NCBI RefSeq assembly: GCF_040560245.1
Contig: NZ_JAKMWP010000016.1
Length of the DNA: 64,000 bases
Strand: one strand, 5' to 3'
Origin: Morganella sibonii
Lineage (GTDB): Bacteria; Pseudomonadota; Gammaproteobacteria; Enterobacterales; Enterobacteriaceae
How positions within the stretch are numbered: position 1 is the first letter of the stretch; each line of letters opens with the position of its first letter. The notes beneath the pieces were generated by a model. The model made no database searches, was not told where the DNA came from, and saw only the letters and a program-made list of their open reading frames with translations. A program made the translations under genes and the position numbers. This document shows positions 54,906-63,767 of the stretch, in pieces.

Positions 54906-54934
54906 ATAGTAGAGTGAGGCGGACAAAAAATCAA
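54906..54934 (-). promoter_or_regulatory. Predicted sigma-70 promoter of the rtcB-prfH operon
   Basis: On the minus strand TTGATT and TACTAT are separated by exactly 17 bases, a good housekeeping promoter. The predicted start is near 54899. I see no sigma-54 element (TGGCAC-N5-TTGCA) of the kind that RtcR uses on the rtcBA operon. Confidence 0.6.
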
Positions 54935-54993
54935 CCGGTGTTTGCTTTTTCAGAGAGCAGTCCGGTGACATTTTCAGCACAAATCACTGTTTA

Positions 54994-55061
54994 TGTGATT
55001 TGAGTCTCATTTTTATGTAATTGATTCATTTGTTAGTATCAATGAAGTGATAATAATCACT
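54994..55061 (+). promoter_or_regulatory. Tandem CRP sites upstream of udp
   Basis: TGTGATTTGAGTCTCA (54994-55009) and AGTGATAATAATCACT (55046-55061) resemble TGTGA-N6-TCACA and are 52 bases apart. The same spacing in E. coli udp lets CytR bind between two CRP dimers. CRP/CytR control is therefore likely by analogy. Confidence 0.7.
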
Positions 55062-55124
55062 AAATTTTGTGCGTCGACACGTTAGAGTGTCCTCAATAAT
55101 CACTTTTTCGCAAAGGAGTTCAGG

Positions 55125-55880
55125 ATGGCTGATGTATTTCATTTAGGTTTGACTAAAGCAGATTTACAGGGTGCGACACTGGCTATCGTGCCGGGCGATC
55201 CGAACCGGGTCGAAAAAATTGCCCGCCTGATGGATAACCCTGTTCATCTCGCGTCTCTGCGTGAATTCACTTCATGGCGCGGTGAACTGGACGGCAAAGC
55301 GGTCATCGTCTGCTCAACCGGTATCGGCGGCCCGTCCACTTCTATCGCGGTGGAAGAACTGGCGCAGCTGGGTATCCGCACGTTCCTGCGTATCGGTACC
55401 ACCGGCGCGATTCAGGAAAATATTAATGTCGGTGATGTCCTTGTGACCACGGCTGCGGTACGCCTGGATGGTGCAAGTCTGCACTTTGCGCCGATGGAAT
55501 TCCCGGCCGTGGCTGACTTTGAATGTACCACCGCGCTGGTAAATGCAGCGAAAGCAGCCAAAGCTACCGTCCATATTGGTGTGACCGCTTCTTCTGATAC
55601 TTTCTATCCGGGCCAGGAACGTTATGATACGTTCAGCGGCCGTGTGACCCGCCGGTTCAAAGGATCAATGAAAGAGTGGCAGGAAATGGGCGTGATGAAC
55701 TTTGAAATGGAATCCGCCACACTGCTGACCATGTGCGCCAGCCAGGGACTGCGTGCGGGGATGGTTGCGGGGGTTATCGTTAACCGCACCCAGCAGGAAA
55801 TTCCTGATGAAGCGAAGATGAAGAAAACCGAATCCAATACCCTGGATATTGTGGTGGAAGCCGCCCGTCATCTCATCTGA
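55125..55880 (+). CDS. udp: Uridine phosphorylase Udp
   Basis: Udp splits uridine with phosphate to uracil and ribose 1-phosphate. The 251 residues (E. coli 253) include the phosphate site VPGDPNRVEKIA, VCSTGIGGPSTSIAVEEL, RIGTTGAIQENINVGD, and the substrate segment NFEMESATLLTMCASQG. AAGGAG precedes the ATG. Expression is probably under CRP and CytR control. Confidence 0.98.
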   Translation: MADVFHLGLTKADLQGATLAIVPGDPNRVEKIARLMDNPVHLASLREFTSWRGELDGKAVIVCSTGIGGPSTSIAVEELAQLGIRTFLRIGTTGAIQENINVGDVLVTTAAVRLDGASLHFAPMEFPAVADFECTTALVNAAKAAKATVHIGVTASSDTFYPGQERYDTFSGRVTRRFKGSMKEWQEMGVMNFEMESATLLTMCASQGLRAGMVAGVIVNRTQQEIPDEAKMKKTESNTLDIVVEAARHLI

Positions 55881-55903
55881 TCGTTACCGGTTTCATGAAT
55901 CAG

Positions 55904-55940
55904 CCGTATCACCGGATTTTCCGGTGGTGCGGTTTTTTTT
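55904..55940 (+). terminator. udp terminator
   Basis: A hairpin built from CCG-TAT-CACCGG and CCGGTG-GTG-CGG (with a 3-by-3 internal loop) is followed by eight T residues. Confidence 0.82.
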
Positions 55941-56012
55941 TAATCATTCATTCTGTAAATCTGATACAGTGATCGTGCCGAACATACTGATAATAATGAT
56001 AAAGAGGTATCA

Positions 56013-56795
56013 ATGACCAGACAGCCATTACCGCATCCTTCCGTGCTGCCGCTTGACGGCGGGATCAATTTCCGGGACCTGGGAAACAAAGTGCTGCCGG
56101 ACGGCAGTAAAATCAAACCCGGCCTGCTGTTCCGTGCCGGGGCGCTGGATCGCCTGAGCGACAACGACTTAACCCGGCTGACAGAGCAGAATCTGTTTCA
56201 GATCCTGGATTACCGCGACAGCGGCGAAATTGCCGATAAACCGGATCGCCTGTGGAATGGTGCGCTGTACACGAACGCACCGGCAAATCCGATGTCAAAA
56301 GAAGTGGATGCTAACCTTGAGAAGCTCGGTAATGAAGCGCTGACGGAGTTTGACCCGAAAGCCTTTATGCTGCGTCTTTATGAACTGCTGCCGCTGGGCA
56401 ACCCGGCGTATCATGCACTCGGAGATATGCTGCGTAACCCGGAAAAAGGCGGCATTGTACAGCACTGTGCAGTCGGGAAAGACCGGACCGGAGTGGGCTC
56501 GGCACTGGTGCTGTTTGCGCTTGGCGCGGATACCGATATGGTGATGGAAGATTACCTGCTGACCAACGACACACTGGCACCTTACCGCCATGAACTGCTG
56601 GCAGAACACGCGAAAACCATGCCGGAAGCGGTGGTGGAAAAATTCGCCTATGTGTATTCCGTACAGCCTGATTTCCTGAATACCGCACTGAAAAGCATTC
56701 ACTCACATTATGGCAGTATTGATACCTGGCTGGCGAAAGATATCGGGCTGACTACTGCTGTCCGCGATAAAATCCGCAACCATTTCCTTGAGTAA
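56013..56795 (+). CDS. PTP-fold tyrosine/lipid phosphatase-like protein
   Basis: The 260-residue protein has the protein-tyrosine-phosphatase loop HCAVGKDRTG with catalytic Cys152 and Arg158. The N-terminal GGINFRDLG near residue 16 is typical of the bacterial LipA/MptpB-like group acting on phosphotyrosine or phosphoinositides. No signal peptide is seen. AAAGAGG precedes the ATG. The gene is 24 bases upstream of the frameshifted DedA locus, possibly an operon. The physiological substrate is unknown. Confidence 0.88.
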   Translation: MTRQPLPHPSVLPLDGGINFRDLGNKVLPDGSKIKPGLLFRAGALDRLSDNDLTRLTEQNLFQILDYRDSGEIADKPDRLWNGALYTNAPANPMSKEVDANLEKLGNEALTEFDPKAFMLRLYELLPLGNPAYHALGDMLRNPEKGGIVQHCAVGKDRTGVGSALVLFALGADTDMVMEDYLLTNDTLAPYRHELLAEHAKTMPEAVVEKFAYVYSVQPDFLNTALKSIHSHYGSIDTWLAKDIGLTTAVRDKIRNHFLE

Positions 56796-56818
56796 TATCA
56801 GACAGTAAGGGGGATTCT

Positions 56819-57341
56819 CTGGCACCGGCAGATATTATTACCACCGTCACCGCGTTTGTCCGTGAACATGAGTTCTGGGCATTGCCGATTGTTTTTGTGC
56901 TGGCATTCGGTGAATCTCTCGCATTTCTTTCCCTGTTGTTTCCGGCGACAGTGATCCTGCTCGGGGTCGGGGCACTGATCGGGGAAGGCGGACTGAATTT
57001 TCTGCCGGTTTTCCTCGTGGCGGCCACCGGTGCCTTTTTCGGCGACTGGGTTTGGCTACTACTACAAAGACAATGTCCGTCATATGTGGCCGATTTCCCG
57101 ATCCCCGCAAACCCTGGTCAGAGGACATCAGTTCTTTGAAAAGTGGGGGATATGGGGCGTTTTTCTCGGGCGCTTTTTCGGGCCGTTCCGGGCGGTGGTA
57201 CCGCTGGTGGCCGGGATCTGTGCGATGCCGCAGCGCCATTTTCAGCTGGCCAATCTGTTTTCTGCCGTGATCTGGGCATTTGGTCTGCTGGCCCCCGGCG
57301 CATTCGGACTGAAATGGATGGCCGGGCTGATGGGCGGATAG
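56819..57341 (+). pseudogene. DedA-family membrane protein gene, frameshifted
   Basis: Frame one (from a CTG at 56819 after AAGGGGG, or a TTG at 56882) encodes the first half, with LAFGESLAFLSLLFPATVIL and GAFFGDWV. Frame two encodes the remainder from GYYYKDNVRHMWPISRSPQ to LGRFFGPFRAVVPLVAGICA and the last membrane segments. Removing one T from TTT at 57051-57053 restores DWVGYYYKDN and a product of about 173 residues. DedA proteins maintain membrane lipid and proton homeostasis. The gene is probably inactive or the base is an assembly error. The lack of a standard start codon is also unusual. Confidence 0.8.
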
Positions 57342-57479
57342 CACCGCATTTTCACCGGATTACATTGGTTTTTGCGTGACGCGCCGAAAAAAACGGCGGA
57401 TAGTAAAAAGACAGTGGACATCTGTACAGTGCTATTTTACCGTAAGCGGCGTAAGTGACTCGCGGAGGAGACAGCCATC

Positions 57480-58904
57480 GTGGATATTCAGTGGCTTTAT
57501 GGTTTTATCGGCATTCTGAGCGGTATTCTGCTGGGCGGCGGTGTGGTCTGGTTCAGCCTGCAACAGCGGCTGGCGGACAAAAACCGGCTGTTACAGGACA
57601 ATATTGCACAACTTGCCCTGCTGGATGAAACACGGCGCCAGGCTGCGTACTGGCAACAGGCCAGAGAACAGAGTGAACAATCACTGGAAAATGCCCGTCA
57701 TATCAGCGCACAGCAGGAAGCTGAAATCCGTGAGCTGACCACCCGGCTGGAAGAGAGCCGCCTGGCAGCCGAAGAAAAACAGCGGCTGCTGCTCAACAGT
57801 GAGCAACGCCTGAATACCCAGTTTGAAAACCTGGCTTCCCGCATCTTTGAACAGAGCGGCCGCCGGACGGATGAACTCAACCGCCAGAGCCTGTCTATGC
57901 TGCTGCGCCCGTTCCGTGAACAGTTAGATAACTTTAACCGGCAGGTTCAGGAAAGTTACAGCCAGGAAAGCCGTGAACGGCACACCCTGACACATGAAAT
58001 TCAGCGTCTGCAGCAGCTTAATTTGCGGATGGCACAGGAAGCGGTCAATCTCACCAATGCCCTGAAAGGTGATAACAAAATGCAGGGTAACTGGGGGGAA
58101 ACTATTCTTGCCCGTATCCTGGAAGCCTCCGGTCTGCGGGAAGGCCATGAATTCGCCACTCAGGTCAGCCTGAAAAATGAACAGCAAAGCCGTTATCAGC
58201 CGGATGTGGTGATTTACCTGCCGCAGAACAAACAGGTCATTGTTGACGCCAAAGTCTCGCTGGTGGCCTATGAGCGTTACTTCAACAGTGAAACCCCGGA
58301 AGCACAGCAGGCGGCACTGACCGAACATATCAACTCTGTGCGTCAGCATATCCGCGGACTGAGCCGCAAAGCGTATCAGGATCTCAGCGGAGTCAACTCA
58401 CTGGATTATGTGCTGATGTTTATCCCGGTCGAGCCGGCGTTTCTGGCGGCAATCGGGCAGGAAAGTGTCTTACTGGACGAAGCCCTCAGAAGCAATATCA
58501 TGCTGGTCAGCCCGTCCACACTGCTGGTGGCACTGCGGACAATCGCCAACCTCTGGCGCTATGAACATCAGCATGAGAACAGTCAGGCGATCGCACAGCG
58601 TGCTGCCCGTCTCTATGACAAGCTTCGCCTGTTTACCGAGGAAATGGACGGTATCGGCCAGGCGCTGGATAAAGCTCAGAATACCTACCACGGGGCGATG
58701 AAAAAACTGACCACCGGCCGGGGAAATCTGCTGTCACAGGCAGAAGGTTTCCGTGAACTGGGGGTTGAGGTAAAGCGCCCGCTGGATGAAATTCTGGTAC
58801 AGAAAGCCCGCCTCAGTGAACAACAGGATAGCGGGGCGGATGAACCGCCGGAGGTTCCGGCTAATTTCGCAGAACAACACAATGGGCATAGGGTTTTGCG
58901 GTAA
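57480..58904 (+). CDS. rmuC: DNA recombination-related protein RmuC
   Basis: The 474 residues (E. coli 475) consist of an N-terminal membrane segment (IGILSGILLGGGVVWF), a coiled coil to about residue 190, and a restriction-nuclease-like core (GDNKMQGNWGETILARILEASGLREG begins it, with PDVVIYLP and VDAKVSL). RmuC limits inversions at short repeats in E. coli; its biochemical activity is unsettled. The start is GTG 57480 with GGAGGAG upstream. The order udp-rmuC-ubiE is conserved. Confidence 0.95.
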   Translation: MDIQWLYGFIGILSGILLGGGVVWFSLQQRLADKNRLLQDNIAQLALLDETRRQAAYWQQAREQSEQSLENARHISAQQEAEIRELTTRLEESRLAAEEKQRLLLNSEQRLNTQFENLASRIFEQSGRRTDELNRQSLSMLLRPFREQLDNFNRQVQESYSQESRERHTLTHEIQRLQQLNLRMAQEAVNLTNALKGDNKMQGNWGETILARILEASGLREGHEFATQVSLKNEQQSRYQPDVVIYLPQNKQVIVDAKVSLVAYERYFNSETPEAQQAALTEHINSVRQHIRGLSRKAYQDLSGVNSLDYVLMFIPVEPAFLAAIGQESVLLDEALRSNIMLVSPSTLLVALRTIANLWRYEHQHENSQAIAQRAARLYDKLRLFTEEMDGIGQALDKAQNTYHGAMKKLTTGRGNLLSQAEGFRELGVEVKRPLDEILVQKARLSEQQDSGADEPPEVPANFAEQHNGHRVLR

Positions 58905-58964
58905 AGGCTGATACACTTTTCCGATCATAAATTCATGCACACAGGCAAAACAGGCAAGAAGAGA

Positions 58965-59720
58965 ATGGAAGAGCAATCCCGGGATACAATCGATTTTGGT
59001 TTTCGCACTGTTAACAGAAACGAAAAAGCAGGTATGGTGGCAAACGTCTTTCATTCTGTTGCCGCAAAATACGATCTGATGAATGACCTGATGTCTTTCG
59101 GCATCCATCGTGTCTGGAAACGTTTTACTATTGATGCCAGTGGTGTCCGTCGTGGTCAGCGGGTGCTGGATCTTGCCGGGGGAACCGGCGACTTCACGGC
59201 AAAATTCTCCCGTATGGTCGGCGAAAACGGTCAGGTGATCCTCGCGGATATTAACGACTCCATGCTGAAAATGGGCCGGGAAAAACTGCGTAATCACGGG
59301 GTTGTCGGTAATGTGAATTATGTTCAGGCGAATGCTGAAGAACTGCCGTTTCCGGATGACTACTTCAACTGCATCATCATCTCTTTCGGGCTGCGTAATG
59401 TCACCGATAAAGACAAAGCGCTCCGTTCTATGTTCCGTGTGTTAAAACCGGGCGGCCGCCTGCTGGTGCTGGAATTCTCCAAACCGGTGCTTGAGCCGCT
59501 GAGTAAAGTGTATGACGCTTATTCTTTCCACGTACTGCCGCGTATCGGGCAGGCGGTTGTGAATGATGCGGACAGCTACCGCTATCTTGCAGAATCCATC
59601 CGCATGCATCCGGATCAGGAAACCCTGAAAGGTATGATGGAAAATGCCGGCTTTGAGCATGTCTCCTACACCAACATGACCGGCGGTATTGTGGCACTGC
59701 ATAAAGGATTCAAATTCTGA
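58965..59720 (+). CDS. ubiE: Ubiquinone/menaquinone C-methyltransferase UbiE
   Basis: UbiE is the SAM-dependent methyltransferase for both demethylmenaquinone and the ubiquinone ring carbon. The 251 residues equal E. coli UbiE. The SAM site VLDLAGGTGDFTAKFS lies near residue 67, and the family signatures YDLMNDLMSFGIHRVWKR and RVLKPGGRLLVLEFSKP are present. The ATG at 58965 is chosen by length; one 30 bases upstream is in frame but lacks a ribosome site. Confidence 0.97.
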   Translation: MEEQSRDTIDFGFRTVNRNEKAGMVANVFHSVAAKYDLMNDLMSFGIHRVWKRFTIDASGVRRGQRVLDLAGGTGDFTAKFSRMVGENGQVILADINDSMLKMGREKLRNHGVVGNVNYVQANAEELPFPDDYFNCIIISFGLRNVTDKDKALRSMFRVLKPGGRLLVLEFSKPVLEPLSKVYDAYSFHVLPRIGQAVVNDADSYRYLAESIRMHPDQETLKGMMENAGFEHVSYTNMTGGIVALHKGFKF

Positions 59721-59721
59721 T

Positions 59722-60396
59722 ATGTCTGATACGTTTGCAGAAAATATCCCGTCTCCTGTCAGTCCGCAGGCACTTTATCCTGTGGTTGCCGGATTTCTGG
59801 AAACGGTGCTCAACCGTCTGCTGTACAGTGAAAGTGTACTGAAACCGGCCCGCGCCCGTCTGACCGGAAAAACACTGACGCTCCGGCTGACAGAACCGGA
59901 TATGCAGTTCACGCTGATTTTCAGTGAAAAACAGCTGGATGTGATTTCCCGCTGGGAAGATCCGGCTGACTGTGTGCTGCAAACCCGTTTTCTTACGTTG
60001 CTGAAACTGAAAGATAAACAACAGCTTTCAGCTCTGATCCGTCAGGGTGATGTCATTATTGACGGTGATATGCAGGTTATTCAGCATTTTTCAGCACTGC
60101 TGGATATGGCTGAATGGGATCCTGCACACTATCTGGCACCCTATACCGGTGATATTGCCGCGCAGACACTGACACAGATTGCCGTGAAAGGCGGGCAGTT
60201 GTTCCGGCGGGTGGTATGCCGTCAGCAGGAATACCTGACCGGTGCTGTCACCCGTGAATGGGCGCTGGCACCTTCTGCGCTGGAAGCGGCCCATTTCTGT
60301 GATGAAGTCGCGGATGTGGCACACATCGCGGATGAACTAGAGGCGCGCCTCGCCCGCCTGGAAAAGAGAACAGGAAGCGGGTATGAGACCGAGTGA
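59722..60396 (+). CDS. ubiJ: Ubiquinone biosynthesis accessory factor UbiJ
   Basis: UbiJ is an SCP2-type lipid-binding scaffold of the ubiquinone synthesis complex. The 224 residues are somewhat longer than E. coli UbiJ (201). An SCP2 domain occupies about residues 20-120 (LTLRLTEPDMQFTLIFSEKQ), and the C-terminus ends in a coiled coil (ADELEARLARLEKR). The ATG is one base after the ubiE stop; the end overlaps ubiB by 14 bases, so the three genes are tightly coupled. Confidence 0.92.
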   Translation: MSDTFAENIPSPVSPQALYPVVAGFLETVLNRLLYSESVLKPARARLTGKTLTLRLTEPDMQFTLIFSEKQLDVISRWEDPADCVLQTRFLTLLKLKDKQQLSALIRQGDVIIDGDMQVIQHFSALLDMAEWDPAHYLAPYTGDIAAQTLTQIAVKGGQLFRRVVCRQQEYLTGAVTREWALAPSALEAAHFCDEVADVAHIADELEARLARLEKRTGSGYETE

Positions 60397-62020
60397 AATA
60401 AAACGCCTCTATTTTATCATCCGTACCCTCCTGAACTACGGGCTGGATGAGCTGATCCCCAAAAACCGCCTGAGCTGGGTGATACGTCTCTGGCGGCGTT
60501 CACTGTTCTGGATGCCGAACAAGCATAAAGACAAAGCGCTGGGTGAGCGTCTGCGTCTGGCGCTTCAGGAACTGGGGCCGGTATGGATCAAATTCGGGCA
60601 GATGCTCTCCACACGCCGGGATCTGTTCCCTCCGGCCATTGCTGATCAGCTGGCGCTGTTGCAGGATCGCGTTTCGTCGTTTGACGGCAATCTGGCAAAG
60701 AAAACTATTGAAGATGCCCTGGAAGGGCCGGTGGAAACCTGGTTCGATGATTTTGATATAACCCCGCTGGCATCCGCATCAATTGCACAGGTGCATACCG
60801 CTGTCCTGAAAGAAAACGGACAGGCGGTGGTACTTAAAGTGATCCGCCCGGATATCCTGCCGGTGATTCAGGCCGATATTCATCTGATGTACCGGCTGGC
60901 GAACATGGTTCCCCTGTTACCTGACGGCAGACGACTGCGGCCGAAAGAAGTTGTCCGCGAGTATGAAAAAACGCTGCTGGACGAACTGAACCTGCAACGT
61001 GAAGCGGCTAATGCCATTCAGTTGCGCCGTAATTTTGAAAACAGCCCGATGCTCTATGTTCCGGAGGTTTATCCCGATCTCTGCCGTGAGAATGTGCTGA
61101 TCATGGAGCGTATTTACGGTATTCCGGTTTCTGATATTGCGGCTCTGCATGAGCAGGGCACTAATATGAAGCTGTTAGCCGAGCGTGGCGTTCAGGTCTT
61201 CTTCACTCAGGTTTTCCGCGACAGTTTCTTCCATGCGGATATGCACCCGGGTAATATTTTTGTCAGCCGTGAGCATCCGGACGATCCTCAGTATATTGGT
61301 ATCGACTGCGGTATTGTCGGTTCTCTGAATAAAGAAGATAAGCGCTATCTCGCTGAGAACTTTATCGCTTTCTTCAATCGTGATTACCGGAAGGTGGCTG
61401 AGCTTCATGTGGATTCCGGATGGGTGCCGCCGGATACCAATGTGGAAGACTTTGAATTTGCTATCCGTACTGTTTGTGAACCGATTTTTGAAAAGCCGCT
61501 GGAAGAGATCTCCTTCGGTCATGTGTTGCTGAATCTGTTTAATACGGCCCGCCGCTTTAATATGGAAGTACAGCCGCAGCTGGTGTTATTACAAAAAACG
61601 CTGCTGTATGTTGAAGGGCTGGGACGTCAGCTCTACCCGCAGCTGGATCTGTGGAAAACGGCGAAGCCATTCCTTGAATCCTGGCTGAAAAGTCAGATCG
61701 GTATAAAAGCCGTCATCCGCGGGATCAAAGAAAAAGCGCCGTTCTGGGCGGAAAAATTACCGGAATTACCGGAACTGGTGTATGACAGTCTTAAACAGCA
61801 GCGCCGCCTGCAATCCGGTGTTGAACGACTGACTGAACAAATGAAACAGCAGCAGGCCGCTCAGCGGAAAGCGAATTTCTCACTGGGTATCGGGGCAACC
61901 CTGTTTGTCTGTGCCAGTCTGTTTTATCTGGCCGGTGCGCCTGTTGCACCATGGGTTCTGATGTTTTTTGGTGCACTCACCTGGGTAACAGGATGGTGGC
62001 AATCCGGTAAAATGAAGTAA
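60383..62020 (+). CDS. ubiB: Atypical kinase/ATPase UbiB
   Basis: UbiB is an ABC1/ADCK family ATPase required for ubiquinone synthesis, probably extracting lipid intermediates. The 545 residues (E. coli 546) show the family KxGQ motif in WIKFGQMLSTRRDLFPP, the A-rich nucleotide loop LASASIAQVHTA, the catalytic loop HADMHPGNIFVS with IGIDCGIVG, and two C-terminal membrane segments. GGAAG precedes the ATG. Confidence 0.97.
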   Translation: MRPSEIKRLYFIIRTLLNYGLDELIPKNRLSWVIRLWRRSLFWMPNKHKDKALGERLRLALQELGPVWIKFGQMLSTRRDLFPPAIADQLALLQDRVSSFDGNLAKKTIEDALEGPVETWFDDFDITPLASASIAQVHTAVLKENGQAVVLKVIRPDILPVIQADIHLMYRLANMVPLLPDGRRLRPKEVVREYEKTLLDELNLQREAANAIQLRRNFENSPMLYVPEVYPDLCRENVLIMERIYGIPVSDIAALHEQGTNMKLLAERGVQVFFTQVFRDSFFHADMHPGNIFVSREHPDDPQYIGIDCGIVGSLNKEDKRYLAENFIAFFNRDYRKVAELHVDSGWVPPDTNVEDFEFAIRTVCEPIFEKPLEEISFGHVLLNLFNTARRFNMEVQPQLVLLQKTLLYVEGLGRQLYPQLDLWKTAKPFLESWLKSQIGIKAVIRGIKEKAPFWAEKLPELPELVYDSLKQQRRLQSGVERLTEQMKQQQAAQRKANFSLGIGATLFVCASLFYLAGAPVAPWVLMFFGALTWVTGWWQSGKMK

Positions 62021-62125
62021 AGGTTGAGTTAAGACAAGGTTTCAACCTATGTTGTGTATTTCCGTATACGGCTGTGGTTGTATATAATGAAGTAAGTAGG
62101 TCCATATCAATTTGAGGTAAAACTA

Positions 62126-62386
62126 ATGGCCGGTATTAATATTTGGCAATTATTAATTATTGCTGTGATTGTTGTTCTCCTGTTCGGAACAAACAAACTT
62201 CGTACCCTGGGTTCTGATTTGGGCGCATCTATCAAGGGCTTTAAAAAAGCCATCGGTGATGACGATCAGAACAAAACAGATACAACAACAGCCGGAAAAG
62301 ATGCGGATTTTGAACAAAAAAATATCGCAGAAAAGAAAGCTGATTCAGCTGAGCAGCCAGAGAATAAAAACAAAGAGCAGGTATAA
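62126..62386 (+). CDS. tatA: Sec-independent translocase subunit TatA
   Basis: TatA forms the pore-like assembly that exports folded twin-arginine proteins. The 86 residues have one N-terminal membrane helix (IWQLLIIAVIVVLLFGTNKL), an amphipathic helix LGSDLGASIKGFKKAIGD, and a charged tail. A strong -10 (TATAAT, 62083-62088) lies upstream, probably the tat operon promoter. Confidence 0.97.
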   Translation: MAGINIWQLLIIAVIVVLLFGTNKLRTLGSDLGASIKGFKKAIGDDDQNKTDTTTAGKDADFEQKNIAEKKADSAEQPENKNKEQV

Positions 62387-62389
62387 CCC

Positions 62390-62920
62390 GTGTTTGACAT
62401 CGGTTTTGGTGAACTGATCTTAGTATTGGTTATCGGACTTGTGGTTCTGGGACCTGAACGTCTTCCGGTTGCTGTGAAAACAGTAGCCGGCTGGATACGT
62501 GTGATGCGTTCAATGGCTGCCAATGTGCAGAATGAACTGACCCAGGAGCTCAAGCTCCAGGAACTTCAGGATAACCTGAAAAAGATGGAAGAGCAGGCCG
62601 GTAAAGCGATTTCACCTGAATTGAAAGCGTCGATGGATGACCTGAAAGAAGCTGCGGATACATTGCGCCGCTCTTATCAGGAACCGGTGAATTCACTGAA
62701 AAAGCAACTCGACCCGGAAGCACTGGCTGATCAGGAAATAGAAATTCCGCCTGCCCGTCCGGCGTCAGCCGGTACACCGGCGGTACAAAATCCGTCTCCG
62801 GCAGCACCATCCCCGGCCTCTGCTGAGGAAATTCCGGCCAGTCCATCACCGGAAGTCCGTGACTCAGAACCAACACCGTCACCGGTAACCGCTGCTGCGT
62901 CAGATTCACAGAAACATTAA
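62390..62920 (+). CDS. tatB: Sec-independent translocase subunit TatB
   Basis: TatB joins TatC in the receptor complex for twin-arginine signals. The 176 residues start at GTG (as in E. coli) three bases after the tatA stop. The membrane helix FDIGFGELILVLVIGLVVLG with the conserved Glu and GPERLP is followed by a long amphipathic helix and a Pro/Ala/Ser-rich tail. Confidence 0.97.
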   Translation: MFDIGFGELILVLVIGLVVLGPERLPVAVKTVAGWIRVMRSMAANVQNELTQELKLQELQDNLKKMEEQAGKAISPELKASMDDLKEAADTLRRSYQEPVNSLKKQLDPEALADQEIEIPPARPASAGTPAVQNPSPAAPSPASAEEIPASPSPEVRDSEPTPSPVTAAASDSQKH

Positions 62921-62942
62921 TAGATTACGGTAAAAGTACGTT

Positions 62943-63698
62943 ATGGCTGTTGAAGACACGCAACCGCTGATCACTCATTTAATCGAATTACGAAAACGCA
63001 TTCTCAACAGCCTGATTGCTGTCTTTGTTGTGTTTGTTGCGCTGGCGTACTTCTCAAATGATATCTATCAGCTTGTATCATCGCCGCTGGTGAGCAAATT
63101 GCCCCAGGGCTCGAACATGATAGCAACAGATGTTGCATCACCGTTCCTGGCACCGATTAAGCTGACCGTTATGGTCTCCATTTTTATTTCGGCACCCTAC
63201 ATTCTGTATCAGGTCTGGGCTTTTATCGCACCGGCGCTGTATAGGCATGAACGCCGGTTATTAATGCCGCTGCTGTTTTTCAGCACAGTGCTGTTTTATA
63301 TGGGGATGGCGTTCGCATACTTCGTTGTCTTCCCGCTGGCGTTTGGTTTCTTTACTTCGACAGCACCACAGGATGTGGTCATTGCGACAGATATTAATAA
63401 CTATCTCAGCTTTGTCATGGCGTTGTTTATGGCGTTTGGTATCTCCTTTGAGGTTCCGATTGCCATTATTCTGATGTGCTGGAGCGGAGCAACAACGGTT
63501 ACCGCGCTGAAGCAGAAGCGGCCGTATATTCTGGTCGGGGCTTTTGTGGTAGGAATGCTGCTGACACCGCCGGATGTGTTCTCACAGACACTGCTGGCTA
63601 TTCCGATGTATCTGCTGTTTGAAGTCGGTGTGTTCTTCGCCCGTTTCTATGTGCCGCGCAGTAAAGCACAACCACAGGATGAAGAAGCCGAAGAGTAA
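62943..63698 (+). CDS. tatC: Sec-independent translocase subunit TatC
   Basis: TatC binds the twin-arginine signal peptide. The 251 residues (E. coli 258) have six membrane helices. The N-terminal signal-binding segment is THLIELRKRILNSLIAVF, and the conserved glutamate appears in FGISFEVPI. It ends the tatABC operon; tatD, which follows in E. coli, is absent here. Confidence 0.97.
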   Translation: MAVEDTQPLITHLIELRKRILNSLIAVFVVFVALAYFSNDIYQLVSSPLVSKLPQGSNMIATDVASPFLAPIKLTVMVSIFISAPYILYQVWAFIAPALYRHERRLLMPLLFFSTVLFYMGMAFAYFVVFPLAFGFFTSTAPQDVVIATDINNYLSFVMALFMAFGISFEVPIAIILMCWSGATTVTALKQKRPYILVGAFVVGMLLTPPDVFSQTLLAIPMYLLFEVGVFFARFYVPRSKAQPQDEEAEE

Positions 63699-63716
63699 CG
63701 TGATACCGCGTCAGAT

Positions 63717-63745
63717 AAAAACCGCCTGTAATACGGCGGTTTTTT
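63717..63745. terminator. Terminator between tatC and rfaH
   Basis: The stem AAAACCGCC / GGCGGTTTT with a short loop is followed by T residues on the plus strand, with an A run giving T residues for rfaH on the minus strand. Confidence 0.85.
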
Positions 63746-63767
63746 GTTTCCGGGCTCCGGACAATAT

